Assembly: GCA_963716445.1 (NCBI GenBank) | Contig: OY970313.1 | Span: 2,480,001 to 2,544,000, forward strand | Source of the DNA: JAAYBF01 sp963716445 | GTDB lineage: Bacteria; Actinomycetota; Thermoleophilia; Solirubrobacterales; Thermoleophilaceae | DNA: 64,000 nucleotides | Reading direction: 5' to 3' | Shown here: piece by piece, positions 16,702 through 30,110 of the stretch | Layout of the letters: the number at the start of each line of letters is the position of its first letter | Numbering within the stretch: position 1 is the stretch's first letter | Notes under the pieces: generated by a model | Database searches by the model: none | Told to the model about the DNA's origin: nothing | The model's input: the letters and a program-made list of their open reading frames with translations, nothing else | Position numbers and translations under genes: made by a program

Positions 16702-16745
16702 AGAAGGCCTGTTCAAGCGCTCGCGCGCCGGGTACCCTCGGGCCC

Positions 16746-17009
16746 ATGGAGGTGACGACCTTCCTCTGGATGTTCGTGGTCCTGAAGATCCCGATCGTCG
16801 CGCTGCTCTGGCTGGTCTGGTGGGCGATCAAGGAGCCGGAGCCGGCCATCCCCGGCGAGGACGACGGCGGCAGCCTCCGGCCGGACCACCCGCACAGCCC
16901 GCTTCGGCCGCGGCCGCCACGCCGCGGCCCCCACGCCGGCGTTCGGCCACCCTCCCCGGCGCGGGTGCGCACCAGCGCCGTGGGCCGCCGCTCGCGCACC
17001 AGCCGCTGA
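16746..17009 (+). CDS. Small single-pass membrane protein with Arg/Pro-rich tail
   Basis: This gene encodes 87 residues starting MEVTTFLWMFVVLKIPIVALLWLVWWAIKEPEP. One strong N-terminal helix is followed by an acidic linker (GEDDGGS) and then a positively charged, Pro/Arg-rich, disordered tail ending in RRSRTSR. No family is recognised. The tail would face the cytoplasm and could bind nucleic acid or lipids, but this is speculative. Confidence 0.6.
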   Translation: MEVTTFLWMFVVLKIPIVALLWLVWWAIKEPEPAIPGEDDGGSLRPDHPHSPLRPRPPRRGPHAGVRPPSPARVRTSAVGRRSRTSR

Positions 17010-17037
17010 CGTCCCCGGGCTGTTAGGTTTCGCGCCG

Positions 17038-17274
17038 GTGGAGGCCTTCTACGTAATCGGCAGCGTGCTCGCCGGCTGGGCGCTGCTCGTCTCGTTCCTC
17101 GGCGTCGTCCGCAAGGACTTCCCCGGCTCGGCGGTCGCCGAGCGGGCGGTCGGGCTGATCTCGGTGGCGCTCGTCGCCGGCGCGATCGGCGCGGCCGTGA
17201 TCGGCGCGCTCAGCGAGGAGTCCGAGGAGAGCGAGGACGGCGGCCACGAGACGGCCCTCGTCCTCCCCGTCTGA
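17038..17274 (+). CDS. Small two-helix membrane protein
   Basis: This gene encodes 78 residues from a GTG. Two hydrophobic helices (VIGSVLAGWALLVSFLGVV and LISVALVAGAIGAAVIGAL) flank a polar loop, and a short acidic tail (SEESEESEDGG) follows. The family is unrecognised. It is only seven bases from the next gene, with which it is probably co-transcribed. Confidence 0.65.
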   Translation: MEAFYVIGSVLAGWALLVSFLGVVRKDFPGSAVAERAVGLISVALVAGAIGAAVIGALSEESEESEDGGHETALVLPV

Positions 17275-17281
17275 CGGCGCC

Positions 17282-17578
17282 GTGGCGATCTACGACGGCT
17301 ACGCGGTCAGCTACACGGCGCTGGCGACCGGCATCCCGGTCTACAGCTCGGACGAGGTCGAGGTCGGGATCGTGCGCGAGGTGCTCGACAACGCGCGCGA
17401 GCACATCTTCGACGGCATCGTGATGGAGAACCGCGACGGCGTGCGGGTGTTCGTCGACGCCCCCGAGGTCGCCCGCACCGCCGAGCGCGCGGTCACCTTG
17501 ACGATCACCGCCGAGCAGGCTCGCGACCTACCGCCGCACAAGGGCGGCGGGCGGCTCGGCAAGCTGTTCGGCCGCTGA
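17282..17578 (+). CDS. DUF2171/PRC-barrel-like small protein
   Basis: This 98-residue soluble protein comes from a GTG. The beta-rich sequence TGIPVYSSDEVEVGIVREVLDN ... DGIVMENRDGVRVFVDAPEV follows the pattern of PRC-barrel/DUF2171 domains (GDKVGKV-like 'VYSSDEVEVGIV', then a hydrophobic strand with D/G turns). The C-terminus is basic (HKGGGRLGKLFGR). These domains bind RNA, metals or partner proteins; no specific role can be named. It lies downstream of the small membrane-protein gene. Confidence 0.65.
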   Translation: MAIYDGYAVSYTALATGIPVYSSDEVEVGIVREVLDNAREHIFDGIVMENRDGVRVFVDAPEVARTAERAVTLTITAEQARDLPPHKGGGRLGKLFGR

Positions 17579-17586
17579 GCAGACGT

Positions 17587-17604
17587 CCCCGCTAACTTGC
17601 GGGG
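17587..17604 (+). terminator. Perfect 6-bp hairpin before citrate synthase
   Basis: CCCCGC-TAACTT-GCGGGG lies nine bases after the stop of the DUF2171-like gene and 48 bases before the citrate synthase start. It most likely terminates the preceding three small genes; an attenuator for citrate synthase is the alternative. Confidence 0.45.
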
Positions 17605-17651
17605 CGGAGCCGGACCCCTCTAGTCGGGCAGCGCGCGAACAGGAGATCGAG

Positions 17652-18989
<1,338 letters not shown>

Positions 18990-18992
18990 CGC

Positions 18993-20153
18993 TCAGAGCG
19001 GCCGCGGCGGCCACGGGGGCGGCGCCTCGAAAACCGCCCTGCGCGCCTCCTGGAACGCCTTGACGTGCCAGAAGACGTTGCCGCCGGGCCCGCGGCTGCA
19101 CTGGCGCTGGCCGCCGTGGCCGTTGGACGACAGGCCCGGCCGCGAGATCCAGAGGTAGGCGTCGGCGTACGGCGACGCCGTCCTGGTGGTCGGCAGCGGG
19201 CCGAGCCCGGCGTTGACCGGGTTGCAGAAGCGGTCCTTCGGGTTCTTCGCGTTCTTCAGGCCGCCGCGGCCGTTCTCGGCCGTGTTGATGACGTAGTGCT
19301 TGCCGAGGCCGCGCGCGAGCGCGTTGCCGTAGCGGAGCTCGCGGCGGGTGTAGTGGAAGTGGGTCGTGTTGAGCGCGAAGCCGCGGACGTGCCGCACGCC
19401 CGCCCTGCGCAGCAGCCGCTTGGCGGGCCCCTTGCGCAGCCAGCCCGACGAGCCGATGTCGATGTAGGTGGTGAGATTCGGGATGCCGCCGAGCCGCCGG
19501 CTGACGGCGCGCATCAGCGCCAGCCGCTGCCTGCCGGCCCTGCGGCTGAGGCAGTTGCGGATCACCGGCAGCCCGTCGGGCTCGACGATCACGGTCGCGT
19601 TGTGGCCGATCGGCGCGAGCGCGTCGATGAACGCCTCCAGCCAGGGCAGGTAGCGCCCGTTGCGGGCGCGGTTCCAGGCGCCGCCGCCGTCGTAGCGGCG
19701 GTTGCAGTCCTCGTGCTCGAGCTGGCGCAGGGCGAAGACGGGGTAGTTGCCGACGTACGGATCGCCGGCGCCACCGCGCGCGCCGTAGTGGGTCTGGCAG
19801 CTCGGACCGCCCCACTCGGTGGCGATCATGTTCGCGACGTGGCCGCCGATCACGCGCCGCGGGTCGGCGCGAACGTTCGTGCCCGCCAGCCACTTGGCCT
19901 GCGGCACGTGGGCGATCTTCTCGAGCAGCGCGACGCGTCGCGCGTCGCCGGCTCGCTGCGCCTGCCAGAGGTCCGGCCAGACCGAATACGGCGCGGCTCC
20001 GCGCAGGTGGCCGGTCGCGCAGTCGATCCACTGCCGCTTGCCGACCAGCGGGTTGCCGTCCTGGGCGGCCGCCATCGGCGGCGCCAGCAGGGTCGCGATC
20101 AGAAGCGCGCCGGCGCGGCGCGCGAACGTACGACGAAGCCTTGGCGCGAGCAT
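18993..20153 (-). CDS. Secreted glycoside hydrolase family 6 protein
   Basis: This 386-residue GH6 cellulase-like protein has a signal peptide (arginines, then AGALLIATLLAPPMAAAQDG). Family landmarks in order are PVFALRQLEHEDC (probable catalytic acid Asp), TVIVEPDGLPVI, TTYIDIGSSGWL, ALNTTHFHYTR, YVINTAENGRG, CNPVNAGLGPLPTT and AYLWISRPGLSSNG. These correspond to the GH6 barrel and its two active-site loops. It probably cuts beta-1,4-glucans outside the cell. No cellulose-binding module is attached. The start was placed at the ATG preceded by a GGGAGG ribosome site; a GTG 39 bases upstream is possible. Confidence 0.9.
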   Translation of the reverse strand: MLAPRLRRTFARRAGALLIATLLAPPMAAAQDGNPLVGKRQWIDCATGHLRGAAPYSVWPDLWQAQRAGDARRVALLEKIAHVPQAKWLAGTNVRADPRRVIGGHVANMIATEWGGPSCQTHYGARGGAGDPYVGNYPVFALRQLEHEDCNRRYDGGGAWNRARNGRYLPWLEAFIDALAPIGHNATVIVEPDGLPVIRNCLSRRAGRQRLALMRAVSRRLGGIPNLTTYIDIGSSGWLRKGPAKRLLRRAGVRHVRGFALNTTHFHYTRRELRYGNALARGLGKHYVINTAENGRGGLKNAKNPKDRFCNPVNAGLGPLPTTRTASPYADAYLWISRPGLSSNGHGGQRQCSRGPGGNVFWHVKAFQEARRAVFEAPPPWPPRPL

Positions 20154-20249
20154 GACAAGCCGCCTCCCGGTGGACTCGGACACACGCTCCACAGGTACCC
20201 GGCAGGCCGTCCCGCGAGGCCGCCTGGAGCCTTTGCAAAGGTAGCGGGC

Positions 20250-21107
20250 CTAGATCCTGAAGACAGGCACCAGGCGCTTCTCGTGCTCGGCGTCGATCCG
20301 CGCGATCACCTCGACGTGCTGCTCGAGGCCCGAGCCGCGCAGCTTGGTGGCGAGCAGCTCGTCGACCTGGAAGATCCCGGCCGAGTTGTTCATCGCGATC
20401 TCGATCGTCACGGCGCGCTCCTCGCCCGCCTTGATGTCGACGCTGTCGATCGCGGCGGCCGACAGCGAGTGGATGTTCGGCCGGCGGGTCTCGAACGGCA
20501 GGCGTGAGCGGCCCTGGGCGAGGTCGAGCGCGTCGGCGACGCGCACGATCCCGGCCTCGATCGTGATCGGGTCGCCGCGACGGCGGTGGCCGATGATCGC
20601 GTGCAGCGCCTCGGCGATCACCACCGAGCGCTCCGGCTCGCGGTAGGCGTCGGCGAGCAGCTCCGGCAGCGCCTGGGCGGCGAGGAACAGGCTGTAGGAC
20701 TCGTGGTCGCTGCGATGGATCGACATGCCGGTGTCGTGGAACAGGCAGGCGGCGGCGATCACAACCTCGGCGTCGCGGTCGCGCATCAGGTGGTCGGTGA
20801 CCATCGCCGGCTCGACGCCCCGCTTGGACAGCAGCCGGAACAGCCGCAGGGCGATGTTCAGCACGACCTGGATGTGGACCCAGGAGTGGTCGGACATGTC
20901 GAGCCGGTTGGCGAAGACCTGCTGCATGTGCCACCAGGCCTTGACGCGGTCGTCGGAGTTGGCGGCGGCGAGCAGGGCCTCGAGGCGGCGGTTGCCGCGT
21001 GTCGGCGCGTGCACCTCAACGTCCGCGACCGCGTCGGCGGGGCGCCGCGGGCCTCCCGGCGGGGACTCGGGCGGGGTCGACGGCGACGAGTTGTCGGGAT
21101 CGCCCAT
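20250..21107 (-). CDS. HD-domain phosphohydrolase
   Basis: This gene encodes 285 residues. After a disordered Pro/Ser-rich N-terminus (about residues 1-35) comes an HD metal-dependent phosphohydrolase fold: His in SWVHIQVVLNIA, the HD pair in AACLFHDTGMSIHRSDHE, a later His in ALHAIIGHRRRGD and Asp in RVADALDLAQGRSR. The C-terminal 80 residues form an alpha-beta segment (VTIEIAMNNSAGIFQVDELLATKL). Such proteins cleave nucleotides or cyclic nucleotides; the substrate is unknown. The gene is divergent from the small gene at 21179. Confidence 0.8.
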   Translation of the reverse strand: MGDPDNSSPSTPPESPPGGPRRPADAVADVEVHAPTRGNRRLEALLAAANSDDRVKAWWHMQQVFANRLDMSDHSWVHIQVVLNIALRLFRLLSKRGVEPAMVTDHLMRDRDAEVVIAAACLFHDTGMSIHRSDHESYSLFLAAQALPELLADAYREPERSVVIAEALHAIIGHRRRGDPITIEAGIVRVADALDLAQGRSRLPFETRRPNIHSLSAAAIDSVDIKAGEERAVTIEIAMNNSAGIFQVDELLATKLRGSGLEQHVEVIARIDAEHEKRLVPVFRI

Positions 21108-21178
21108 CGCGGTCGCAACATAGCCGCCGGGCCGGGCGGCGAGTGGCTCGGGTGGGTGGCGGAGCTACTCTCTCGCGC

Positions 21179-21520
21179 GTGAAGGGCTACCGGGTGACGG
21201 TTCGGGCGGGGGCGAAGGTCGACCGCGAGCGCTACGACGACGCCGGTCAGGCGCTCGCCGCCGTGGAGCGCCATGCCCGCCAGCTCGAGCGGACGGCGGG
21301 CGGGCGGGCCGTCGGTGGAAAGCTGCTGCGCCGCTTCGAGCCGGTGCAGCAGGTCGTCGGTCGTGTCGAGGTGACCGGTCCGGGCACCTTTCAGGGCGGA
21401 GTGGACATCCGCGGCGACAGCTCCACCGAGGCGTTCACCGGCAAGCTGCGGCGCACGCTCGTCGAGCAGCGGGCCGGCGAGTCCCCCTACGCCGCGCTGC
21501 GCCGAGCCCTGGCGCCATGA
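21179..21520 (+). CDS. Small hypothetical protein, probably coupled to the next gene
   Basis: This gene encodes 113 residues from a GTG (MKGYRVTVRAGAKVDRERYDD). It is highly charged, with predicted alpha-beta content and a central VGRVEVTGPGTFQGGVDIRGDSS segment of likely beta strands. There is no signal or membrane helix. The stop overlaps the ATG of the following gene by four bases, so the two are translated together. No family is recognised. Confidence 0.6.
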   Translation: MKGYRVTVRAGAKVDRERYDDAGQALAAVERHARQLERTAGGRAVGGKLLRRFEPVQQVVGRVEVTGPGTFQGGVDIRGDSSTEAFTGKLRRTLVEQRAGESPYAALRRALAP

Positions 21521-21834
21521 CGGCGGCCGCGAGCGAGGTCTGGCGCGTCCCGCTCCCCGCCGGCGCGAGGCCGCCGCTGCGCGTATTCGTCAACGCCGTC
21601 CCCCAGGAGGAGGGGCGCGACTACGAGCTCGGCGACGGCGAGCTGCTGTTCTCGCGCCCGCTGATGAAGGAGCGGGTCGGCTTCTGGCGCTGGACCGCGA
21701 TGTTCCTGGCGCTGTTCGGCACCTACGGCCGCAACGACTCGGTCGATGTCGAGTACACGGTCGGGGGTCGCAAGGTGGTCGCGACGGCGCTGGAGATCGT
21801 CGCGCCCGACGGCAGCCGCTCCGTCGCCGAGTGA
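21517..21834 (+). CDS. Small hypothetical protein
   Basis: This gene encodes 105 residues starting MTAAASEVWRVPLP. The pattern FVNAVPQEEGRDYELGDGELLFSRPL resembles the beta-hairpin elements of phage or secretion-system baseplate-like small domains (an 'extra-beta' motif), but I cannot assign it. A hydrophobic stretch (FWRWTAMFLALFG) may be an amphipathic or membrane-contacting helix. It is coupled with the previous gene and ends 55 bases before metF. Confidence 0.6.
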   Translation: MTAAASEVWRVPLPAGARPPLRVFVNAVPQEEGRDYELGDGELLFSRPLMKERVGFWRWTAMFLALFGTYGRNDSVDVEYTVGGRKVVATALEIVAPDGSRSVAE

Positions 21835-21889
21835 CGTCTCCCGGCCGTCGCCCCGATGGCGCCGGCGGGCGACGGTAGCCTTCCCGGCC

Positions 21890-22786
21890 ATGCGCATCGA
21901 CCGCATCCTGAGCGAGCGGAGGCCGGTCTTCTCGTTCGAGTTCTTCCCGCCGAAGACCGACGAGGGCCACGCGAACCTGCGCGCCACGCTCGACGCGCTG
22001 CGCCGCGACGAGCCGGACTTCGTGTCGGTCACCTACGGCGCGCTCGGCTCGACCCGCGATACGACGATCGACATCGTCAAGTGGATCAAGCAGGACCTGG
22101 GGATCGAGGCGATGGCCCACTTCACCTGCGTCGGCGCGACGGTGGAGGAGCTGCGCGCGACGCTCGACGAGATCGAGGCCGCGGGAATCGAGAACGTGCT
22201 CGCGCTGCGCGGCGATCCGCCCGCCGGCCAGGAGGAGTGGACCCAGACGGACGGCGGCTTGCTCTACTCGACCGAGCTGATCGCCCTGCTCGACGAGCAC
22301 TACGACGTGGCGGTCGGCGCGGCGGCGTTCCCGGAGGTCCACCCCCAGGCGGAGAGCTCGGAGTCCGACATCCGCTTCCTGAAGGCGAAGCAGGACGCGG
22401 GGGCCAAGTTCCTGATCACCCAGCTCTTCTTCGACAACGAGCACTACTTCGACTTCGTCGCGCGCGCCCGCGAGGCCGGCGTGACGGTGCCGATCATCCC
22501 CGGCATCATGCCGGTCACCAACCTGCGCAACATCAAGCGGATAGCCGAGCTCTGCAAGTCCGAGATCCCGGAGGCCTACGAGCGCCAGCTCGAGGCGCGC
22601 GAGGACGATCCACAGGCGCTCCAGGACCTCGGCGTCGCCTATGCCGCGCTCCAGTGCGTCGACCTGCTCGCCCGCGGCGCGCCCGGCATCCACTTCTACA
22701 CGCTCAACCGCTCCCCGGCGACGCGGGCGATCCTCGCCGCGCTGCGCGCCGCCGAGCCGTGGACGCGCGCCAAGCAGCCGGTCTGA
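21890..22786 (+). CDS. metF: 5,10-methylenetetrahydrofolate reductase
   Basis: This 298-residue FAD enzyme reduces methylene-THF to methyl-THF for methionine synthesis. It starts with the conserved FSFEFFPPKTDEG (catalytic Glu), then VSVTYGALGSTRDTT, TCVGATVEEL, ALRGDPPAGQ, FLITQLFFDNEHYFDF and GIMPVTNLRNI. The length matches the bacterial single-domain form. It ends close to a strong hairpin shared with the convergent MBL gene. Confidence 0.95.
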   Translation: MRIDRILSERRPVFSFEFFPPKTDEGHANLRATLDALRRDEPDFVSVTYGALGSTRDTTIDIVKWIKQDLGIEAMAHFTCVGATVEELRATLDEIEAAGIENVLALRGDPPAGQEEWTQTDGGLLYSTELIALLDEHYDVAVGAAAFPEVHPQAESSESDIRFLKAKQDAGAKFLITQLFFDNEHYFDFVARAREAGVTVPIIPGIMPVTNLRNIKRIAELCKSEIPEAYERQLEAREDDPQALQDLGVAYAALQCVDLLARGAPGIHFYTLNRSPATRAILAALRAAEPWTRAKQPV

Positions 22787-22851
22787 GGCCGCCACCCCTC
22801 CGACATCGTCGTTGAGTCAGCGGAGTTGGGTTACGCGCCGCCGACACATCC

Positions 22852-22893
22852 AGTGGACGATTGACTGGGACATAGCCCGGTCAATCGTCCACT
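22852..22893. terminator. Long bidirectional terminator hairpin
   Basis: AGTGGACGATTGAC and GTCAATCGTCCACT are perfect 14-bp arms. A T-G wobble and GGG/CCC extend the stem to 18 bp around an ACATAG loop. It sits between the stops of convergent metF (22786) and the MBL gene (22919). The arms are much less GC-rich than the genome average. Confidence 0.8.
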
Positions 22894-22918
22894 CGTTCGA
22901 CGGGCCACGAGGTTCGGC

Positions 22919-23920
22919 CTAAGCCAGCCGCCACTGCTCCGGGTCCGAGCCCTCGACGCGCACGACCTCGCCGAGCAGCTCCAGGTGGCACAGGTAGCAG
23001 AGCGTCAGCGACAGCGCCCAGCTCATCGCCGCGGACGGCACGTGGGCGATGCCGAGCGCCTGGGCGGCGATCTCGAACGGCGTGCGCGGGCCTTCCGCCA
23101 GCGCCTCGCGCATCCGCCCCAGCGCCTGTGCGACGAGCTCCTCGTGGGCGCGGACCTGGGCCGGGAGGTCGCGAACCGGGCGGCCGTGACCGGCGAGGAT
23201 CAGCCCGACGTCGAGGTCGCGGATCGAGTCGAGGCTGGCGAGGTACTCGCCGACCGGGTCGGGCGTGTAGCCGTAGTCGAAGTAGAGCGAGGCGCGGCCG
23301 AGGATGTGATCGCCCGAGATCAGCAGCCGCCGCTCGGGCTGGTGCAGCACGACGTGCGACGGCGCATGGCCGGGCGTCTCGTGGACCTGCCAGCGGCCGA
23401 GATCGGTCTCGACCTCCACCCCGGGCACGAGGTCGCGGTCCGGTAGCGCCACGCCGGCGATGCCAACGCCGCGGTCCTTGTTCGCCTCGCGGTAGCGCTC
23501 GAGCGCGGCCATCGGCACGCCGCTCTGGCGGGCGACCTCGATCCGGCGCTCGAATGCCTTCTGCGGATCCTGCGCCGCGCGCGTCATGTGGCCGTGGTCC
23601 GGATGCATCCAGAGCTCGCAGCCGGTCGCCTCGACGATCGGCGCGGCGAGCCCGTAGTGGTCCGAGTGGGCATGGGTGCAGACGACGAGCCGGATGTGGT
23701 CGAGCCGCAGTCCGGCCTGGTCGAGCGCGCGCTCGAGCTGGGCCATCGAGCCCGGCTCGTGCATCCCGGTGTCGAAGAGGACCACGCCGCTGCCGGCCGC
23801 GACCGCGTACGCGTTGACGTGCGGGACGCCGAGCCAGGGCAGCGGCAGGCGCAGCCGCCAGACGCCCGGCAGCACCCGATCGGCGCGAGCCAGCTCGCGC
23901 TTGCGCTTGCCGTCGCTCAC
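22919..23920 (-). CDS. MBL-fold metallo-hydrolase
   Basis: This 333-residue protein of the glyoxalase II/LACTB2-like group has the metal-binding motif THAHSDHYG (HxHxDH), Asp in LLISGDHILG, a further His in HETPGHAPSHVV and GHGRPVRD near the end of the domain. The C-terminal 80 residues form a winged-helix-like extension (FEIAAQALGI ... HLELLGEVVRVEG), as in LACTB2-type nucleases and hydrolases. Two zinc ions are expected. The substrate is unknown; thioesters or RNA ends are the common ones. Confidence 0.88.
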   Translation of the reverse strand: MSDGKRKRELARADRVLPGVWRLRLPLPWLGVPHVNAYAVAAGSGVVLFDTGMHEPGSMAQLERALDQAGLRLDHIRLVVCTHAHSDHYGLAAPIVEATGCELWMHPDHGHMTRAAQDPQKAFERRIEVARQSGVPMAALERYREANKDRGVGIAGVALPDRDLVPGVEVETDLGRWQVHETPGHAPSHVVLHQPERRLLISGDHILGRASLYFDYGYTPDPVGEYLASLDSIRDLDVGLILAGHGRPVRDLPAQVRAHEELVAQALGRMREALAEGPRTPFEIAAQALGIAHVPSAAMSWALSLTLCYLCHLELLGEVVRVEGSDPEQWRLA

Positions 23921-24027
23921 CGCTGCCCGCGACGACGGGATCGCCGTTCCGCCATCGGCGGGACTCTTTCACGTTTGGGTGGCGCCACTTCCGTCGCTTG
24001 CCGCGCGGGATAGAGTGGGACACGGCG

Positions 24028-28100
<4,073 letters not shown>

Positions 28101-28101
<1 letters not shown>

Positions 28102-28137
28102 GCCGGGGGGCTCGCGCCCCCCGGAGCCCCCGCGCGG
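28101..28137. repeat. 37-bp REP-like hairpin repeat, copy B
   Basis: This is an exact inverted copy of the element at 15726-15762, beginning at the last base of the OGDH stop codon. The hairpin CCGGGGGGC-TCGC-GCCCCCCGG spans 28103-28124. Related GGCTCCAGTGGAGGG-type units follow at about 28181-28195. Here it lies between convergent genes and probably serves as a bidirectional terminator. Confidence 0.75.
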
Positions 28138-28216
28138 CGCTGGTCTGGCGACGGCGTCCGCTGAGGGCGCCTCGCGCCTCGGCTCCAGTGGAGGGCTCGG
28201 GCGCCTCGTGGAGGGC

Positions 28217-29014
28217 TCAGCGCTTGTCCGCCTGGCCGCGGGCGATCTCGGCGGATACGTCGCTGCTGCCGAGGCGGCGCTGGACCGCCGCGACCTTGGC
28301 GGGGGCGATGCCTGCGACCGTCACGCCGATCCGCATGCTGAGCGGAGCGACGTCGATCTCGAGCTTGTCTCGCTCGATGCCGCGAACGACCGCCTTGGCG
28401 ACGTGGTCTGGCTTGCGCGTGCCGACGTAGAAGGGCAGCTTGGCGCGGCTGTCGTGGAACATGCCCGCGTCGCGGATGAAGCCGGGGAAGACCGTCGTCA
28501 CGCCGACTCCCGCCGTGCGCAGGTCCTCGCGCAGGCCCTGTGCGAAGCCGCGCAGGCCGAACTTCGTCGCCGAGTAGAGCGCGCTCCCGGGGCTGCTCGT
28601 CTTGCCGGCGATCGAGGAGATGAAGACCAGGTGGCCGTAGCCGCGCTCGCCCATCGCGGGCGAGAGCGAACGGGCGAGCTGGATCGGGGCGCGCAGGTTG
28701 ACGTCGAGCGCACGGTCGATCTGCGCCGGCTCGAAGCCGTTGAGGTGGCCGCTGGCCGGCAGCGCGGCGTTTGCGATCAGGACGTCGACCTTGCCCGCGC
28801 GCTCTGACAGAGCGGCGACCTGGTCGCGGTCGGCGAGGTCGGCGACCAGCACCTCGGCCCGTTCCCCGAGCCCGGCGCGCAGGCGCTCGAGCGCCTCGGG
28901 CTGGCGACCGCTGAGCACCACGACCGCGCCGCGCGCGTACAGCCGCTGGGCGATCGCCGCTCCGATCCCCCCCGTGGCGCCGGTGATCAGCGTCCTGGCG
29001 CCCGTGAGATCCAC
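28217..29014 (-). CDS. Short-chain dehydrogenase/reductase
   Basis: This 265-residue classical SDR carries TGATGGIGAAIA (cofactor loop), ANAALPAS in place of NNAG, the catalytic Ser in ISSIAGKTSSPGS and YSATKFGLRG (Tyr-x3-Lys). The C-terminal FPGFIRDAGMF and a charged tail are typical of uncharacterised actinobacterial members acting on hydrophobic substrates. The gene stands alone between the OGDH terminator and the divergent response-regulator gene. Confidence 0.88.
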   Translation of the reverse strand: MDLTGARTLITGATGGIGAAIAQRLYARGAVVVLSGRQPEALERLRAGLGERAEVLVADLADRDQVAALSERAGKVDVLIANAALPASGHLNGFEPAQIDRALDVNLRAPIQLARSLSPAMGERGYGHLVFISSIAGKTSSPGSALYSATKFGLRGFAQGLREDLRTAGVGVTTVFPGFIRDAGMFHDSRAKLPFYVGTRKPDHVAKAVVRGIERDKLEIDVAPLSMRIGVTVAGIAPAKVAAVQRRLGSSDVSAEIARGQADKR

Positions 29015-29068
29015 GCGCGCAGGCTACATATGCGTGCAGCGATCGGTCACGGGGGCTATCGTCGTAGC

Positions 29069-29722
29069 GTGAAGGCGCCGGCCCCGGGGGAGCCGAGCAA
29101 GATTGTCGTAGCCGACGATCAAGCGGTCGTCAGGGCCGGCCTGCGCTTCTTGATCGACGGGGAGGACGACTTCAAGGTCGTCGCCGAGGCCTCCGACCTC
29201 GAGTCGACCAAGCGCTGCCTGCGGCTCCACGAGCCCGACGCGCTGGTGCTCGACGCCAACGTCCCGGGCGAGCTGGGCGTCGCCGCGGTGCCCCAGCTCG
29301 TGAAGGTCTCGCCGAAGACGGCAGTCGTCGTACTGACGATGGAGGCCGATCCGGCCGTCGCCCGCGAGGCGCTCGGCGCGGGCGCTCGCGGCTACGTGCT
29401 CAAGCACTCGGCCGGGATCGAGCTGATCGACGCGATTCACGCCGCCGTGGCCGGCGAGACCTACCTCAACCCTGTCCTCGGCGGCCGCATCGCGGCCGAG
29501 CGATCCGGCCCGCGCGCGCCCCCCGGCGGCCTGAGCTTGCGCGAGGCCGAGGTGCTGAGGCTGATCGCGCTCGGCCACACCAACAGCGAGATCGCCCGCC
29601 AGCTCTACTTGAGCATCCGCACGGTGGAGACCCACCGCGCCCACATCCACCAGAAGCTGCGCCTCTCCACGCGCGCCGACCTGGTCCGCTACGCGATCGA
29701 CCACGGCCTGTTCGGCCGCTGA
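29069..29722 (+). CDS. NarL/LuxR-type response regulator
   Basis: This gene encodes 217 residues from a GTG; an ATG 39 bases upstream (MRAAIGHGG) is the alternative. Receiver domain: acidic pocket in VVADDQAVVRAG, phosphoacceptor Asp in LVLDANVPGELG, Thr in VVVLTMEAD and Lys in YVLKHSAG. Output domain: LuxR helix-turn-helix LSLREAEVLRLIALGHTNSEIA with SIRTVETHRAHIHQKL. It binds DNA after phosphorylation by a histidine kinase that is not encoded nearby. The DANVPG wording departs from the usual DxxMP. Confidence 0.9.
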   Translation: MKAPAPGEPSKIVVADDQAVVRAGLRFLIDGEDDFKVVAEASDLESTKRCLRLHEPDALVLDANVPGELGVAAVPQLVKVSPKTAVVVLTMEADPAVAREALGAGARGYVLKHSAGIELIDAIHAAVAGETYLNPVLGGRIAAERSGPRAPPGGLSLREAEVLRLIALGHTNSEIARQLYLSIRTVETHRAHIHQKLRLSTRADLVRYAIDHGLFGR

Positions 29723-29786
29723 GCCAGCGGCGCCAGCCGGTAAGCGGAGGCGCGCAGGCGAATCGGTCCCTAGGCGCCCTCTATCC

Positions 29787-29808
29787 CTCGCCGGGCCGAT
29801 CCGGCGAG
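29787..29808. terminator. Perfect 8-bp hairpin between response regulator and tRNA-Asp
   Basis: CTCGCCGG-GCCGAT-CCGGCGAG lies 65 bases after the response-regulator stop. It most likely ends that transcript ahead of the tRNA promoter; a GGTATCCT box about 15 bases upstream of the tRNA could be its -10. Confidence 0.55.
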
Positions 29809-29840
29809 CACCGCAGCTACGGTATCCTCTCCAGCCCCCA

Positions 29841-29914
<74 letters not shown>

Positions 29915-30009
29915 TGTCCCCCTCTGTCCCCCGCAGTCCCCTTCCTGTCACGTCTGGAGCGGGATTGCGGGGGTTCACCGACCGGAGTCGCCGGCAGCCC
30001 TTGCGCGTG

Positions 30010-30038
30010 TAGACATCCGCATACACCACCGCTATAGT
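30010..30038 (+). promoter_or_regulatory. Near-consensus sigma-70 promoter
   Basis: TAGACA (-35, five of six consensus bases), a 17-base spacer and TATAGT (-10, five of six). No coding sequence follows on this strand; the downstream 70 bases hold two stable hairpins. Such a good promoter is rare in this GC-rich DNA. Confidence 0.55.
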
Positions 30039-30044
30039 CTTCGC

Positions 30045-30107
30045 TATATACCCCCTGCTCGCTTCGGTGGCAGGGATGCGGAGCCGCCCCTCGGGGCGGC
30101 TCCTGCG
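30045..30107 (+). ncRNA. Candidate small structured RNA
   Basis: A transcript from the promoter at 30010-30038 would start near 30045 and contain two hairpins. The first is CCCTGC ... GCAGGG with an 11-base loop. The second is a 10-bp stem, GGAGCCGCCC-CTCG-GGGCGGCTCC, at 30080-30103, followed by TGCGCTTT as a terminator-like end. It lies between tRNA-Asp and the convergent NYN gene and would run into the last codons of that gene in antisense. It could be a real sRNA or only the NYN terminator. Confidence 0.35.
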
Positions 30108-30110
30108 CTT

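Noticed and set aside
15501..16745. Long plus-strand frame leading into the membrane protein at 16746
   Set aside because: It is a frame shadow of the PfkB gene; the real small gene starts at the ATG at 16746.
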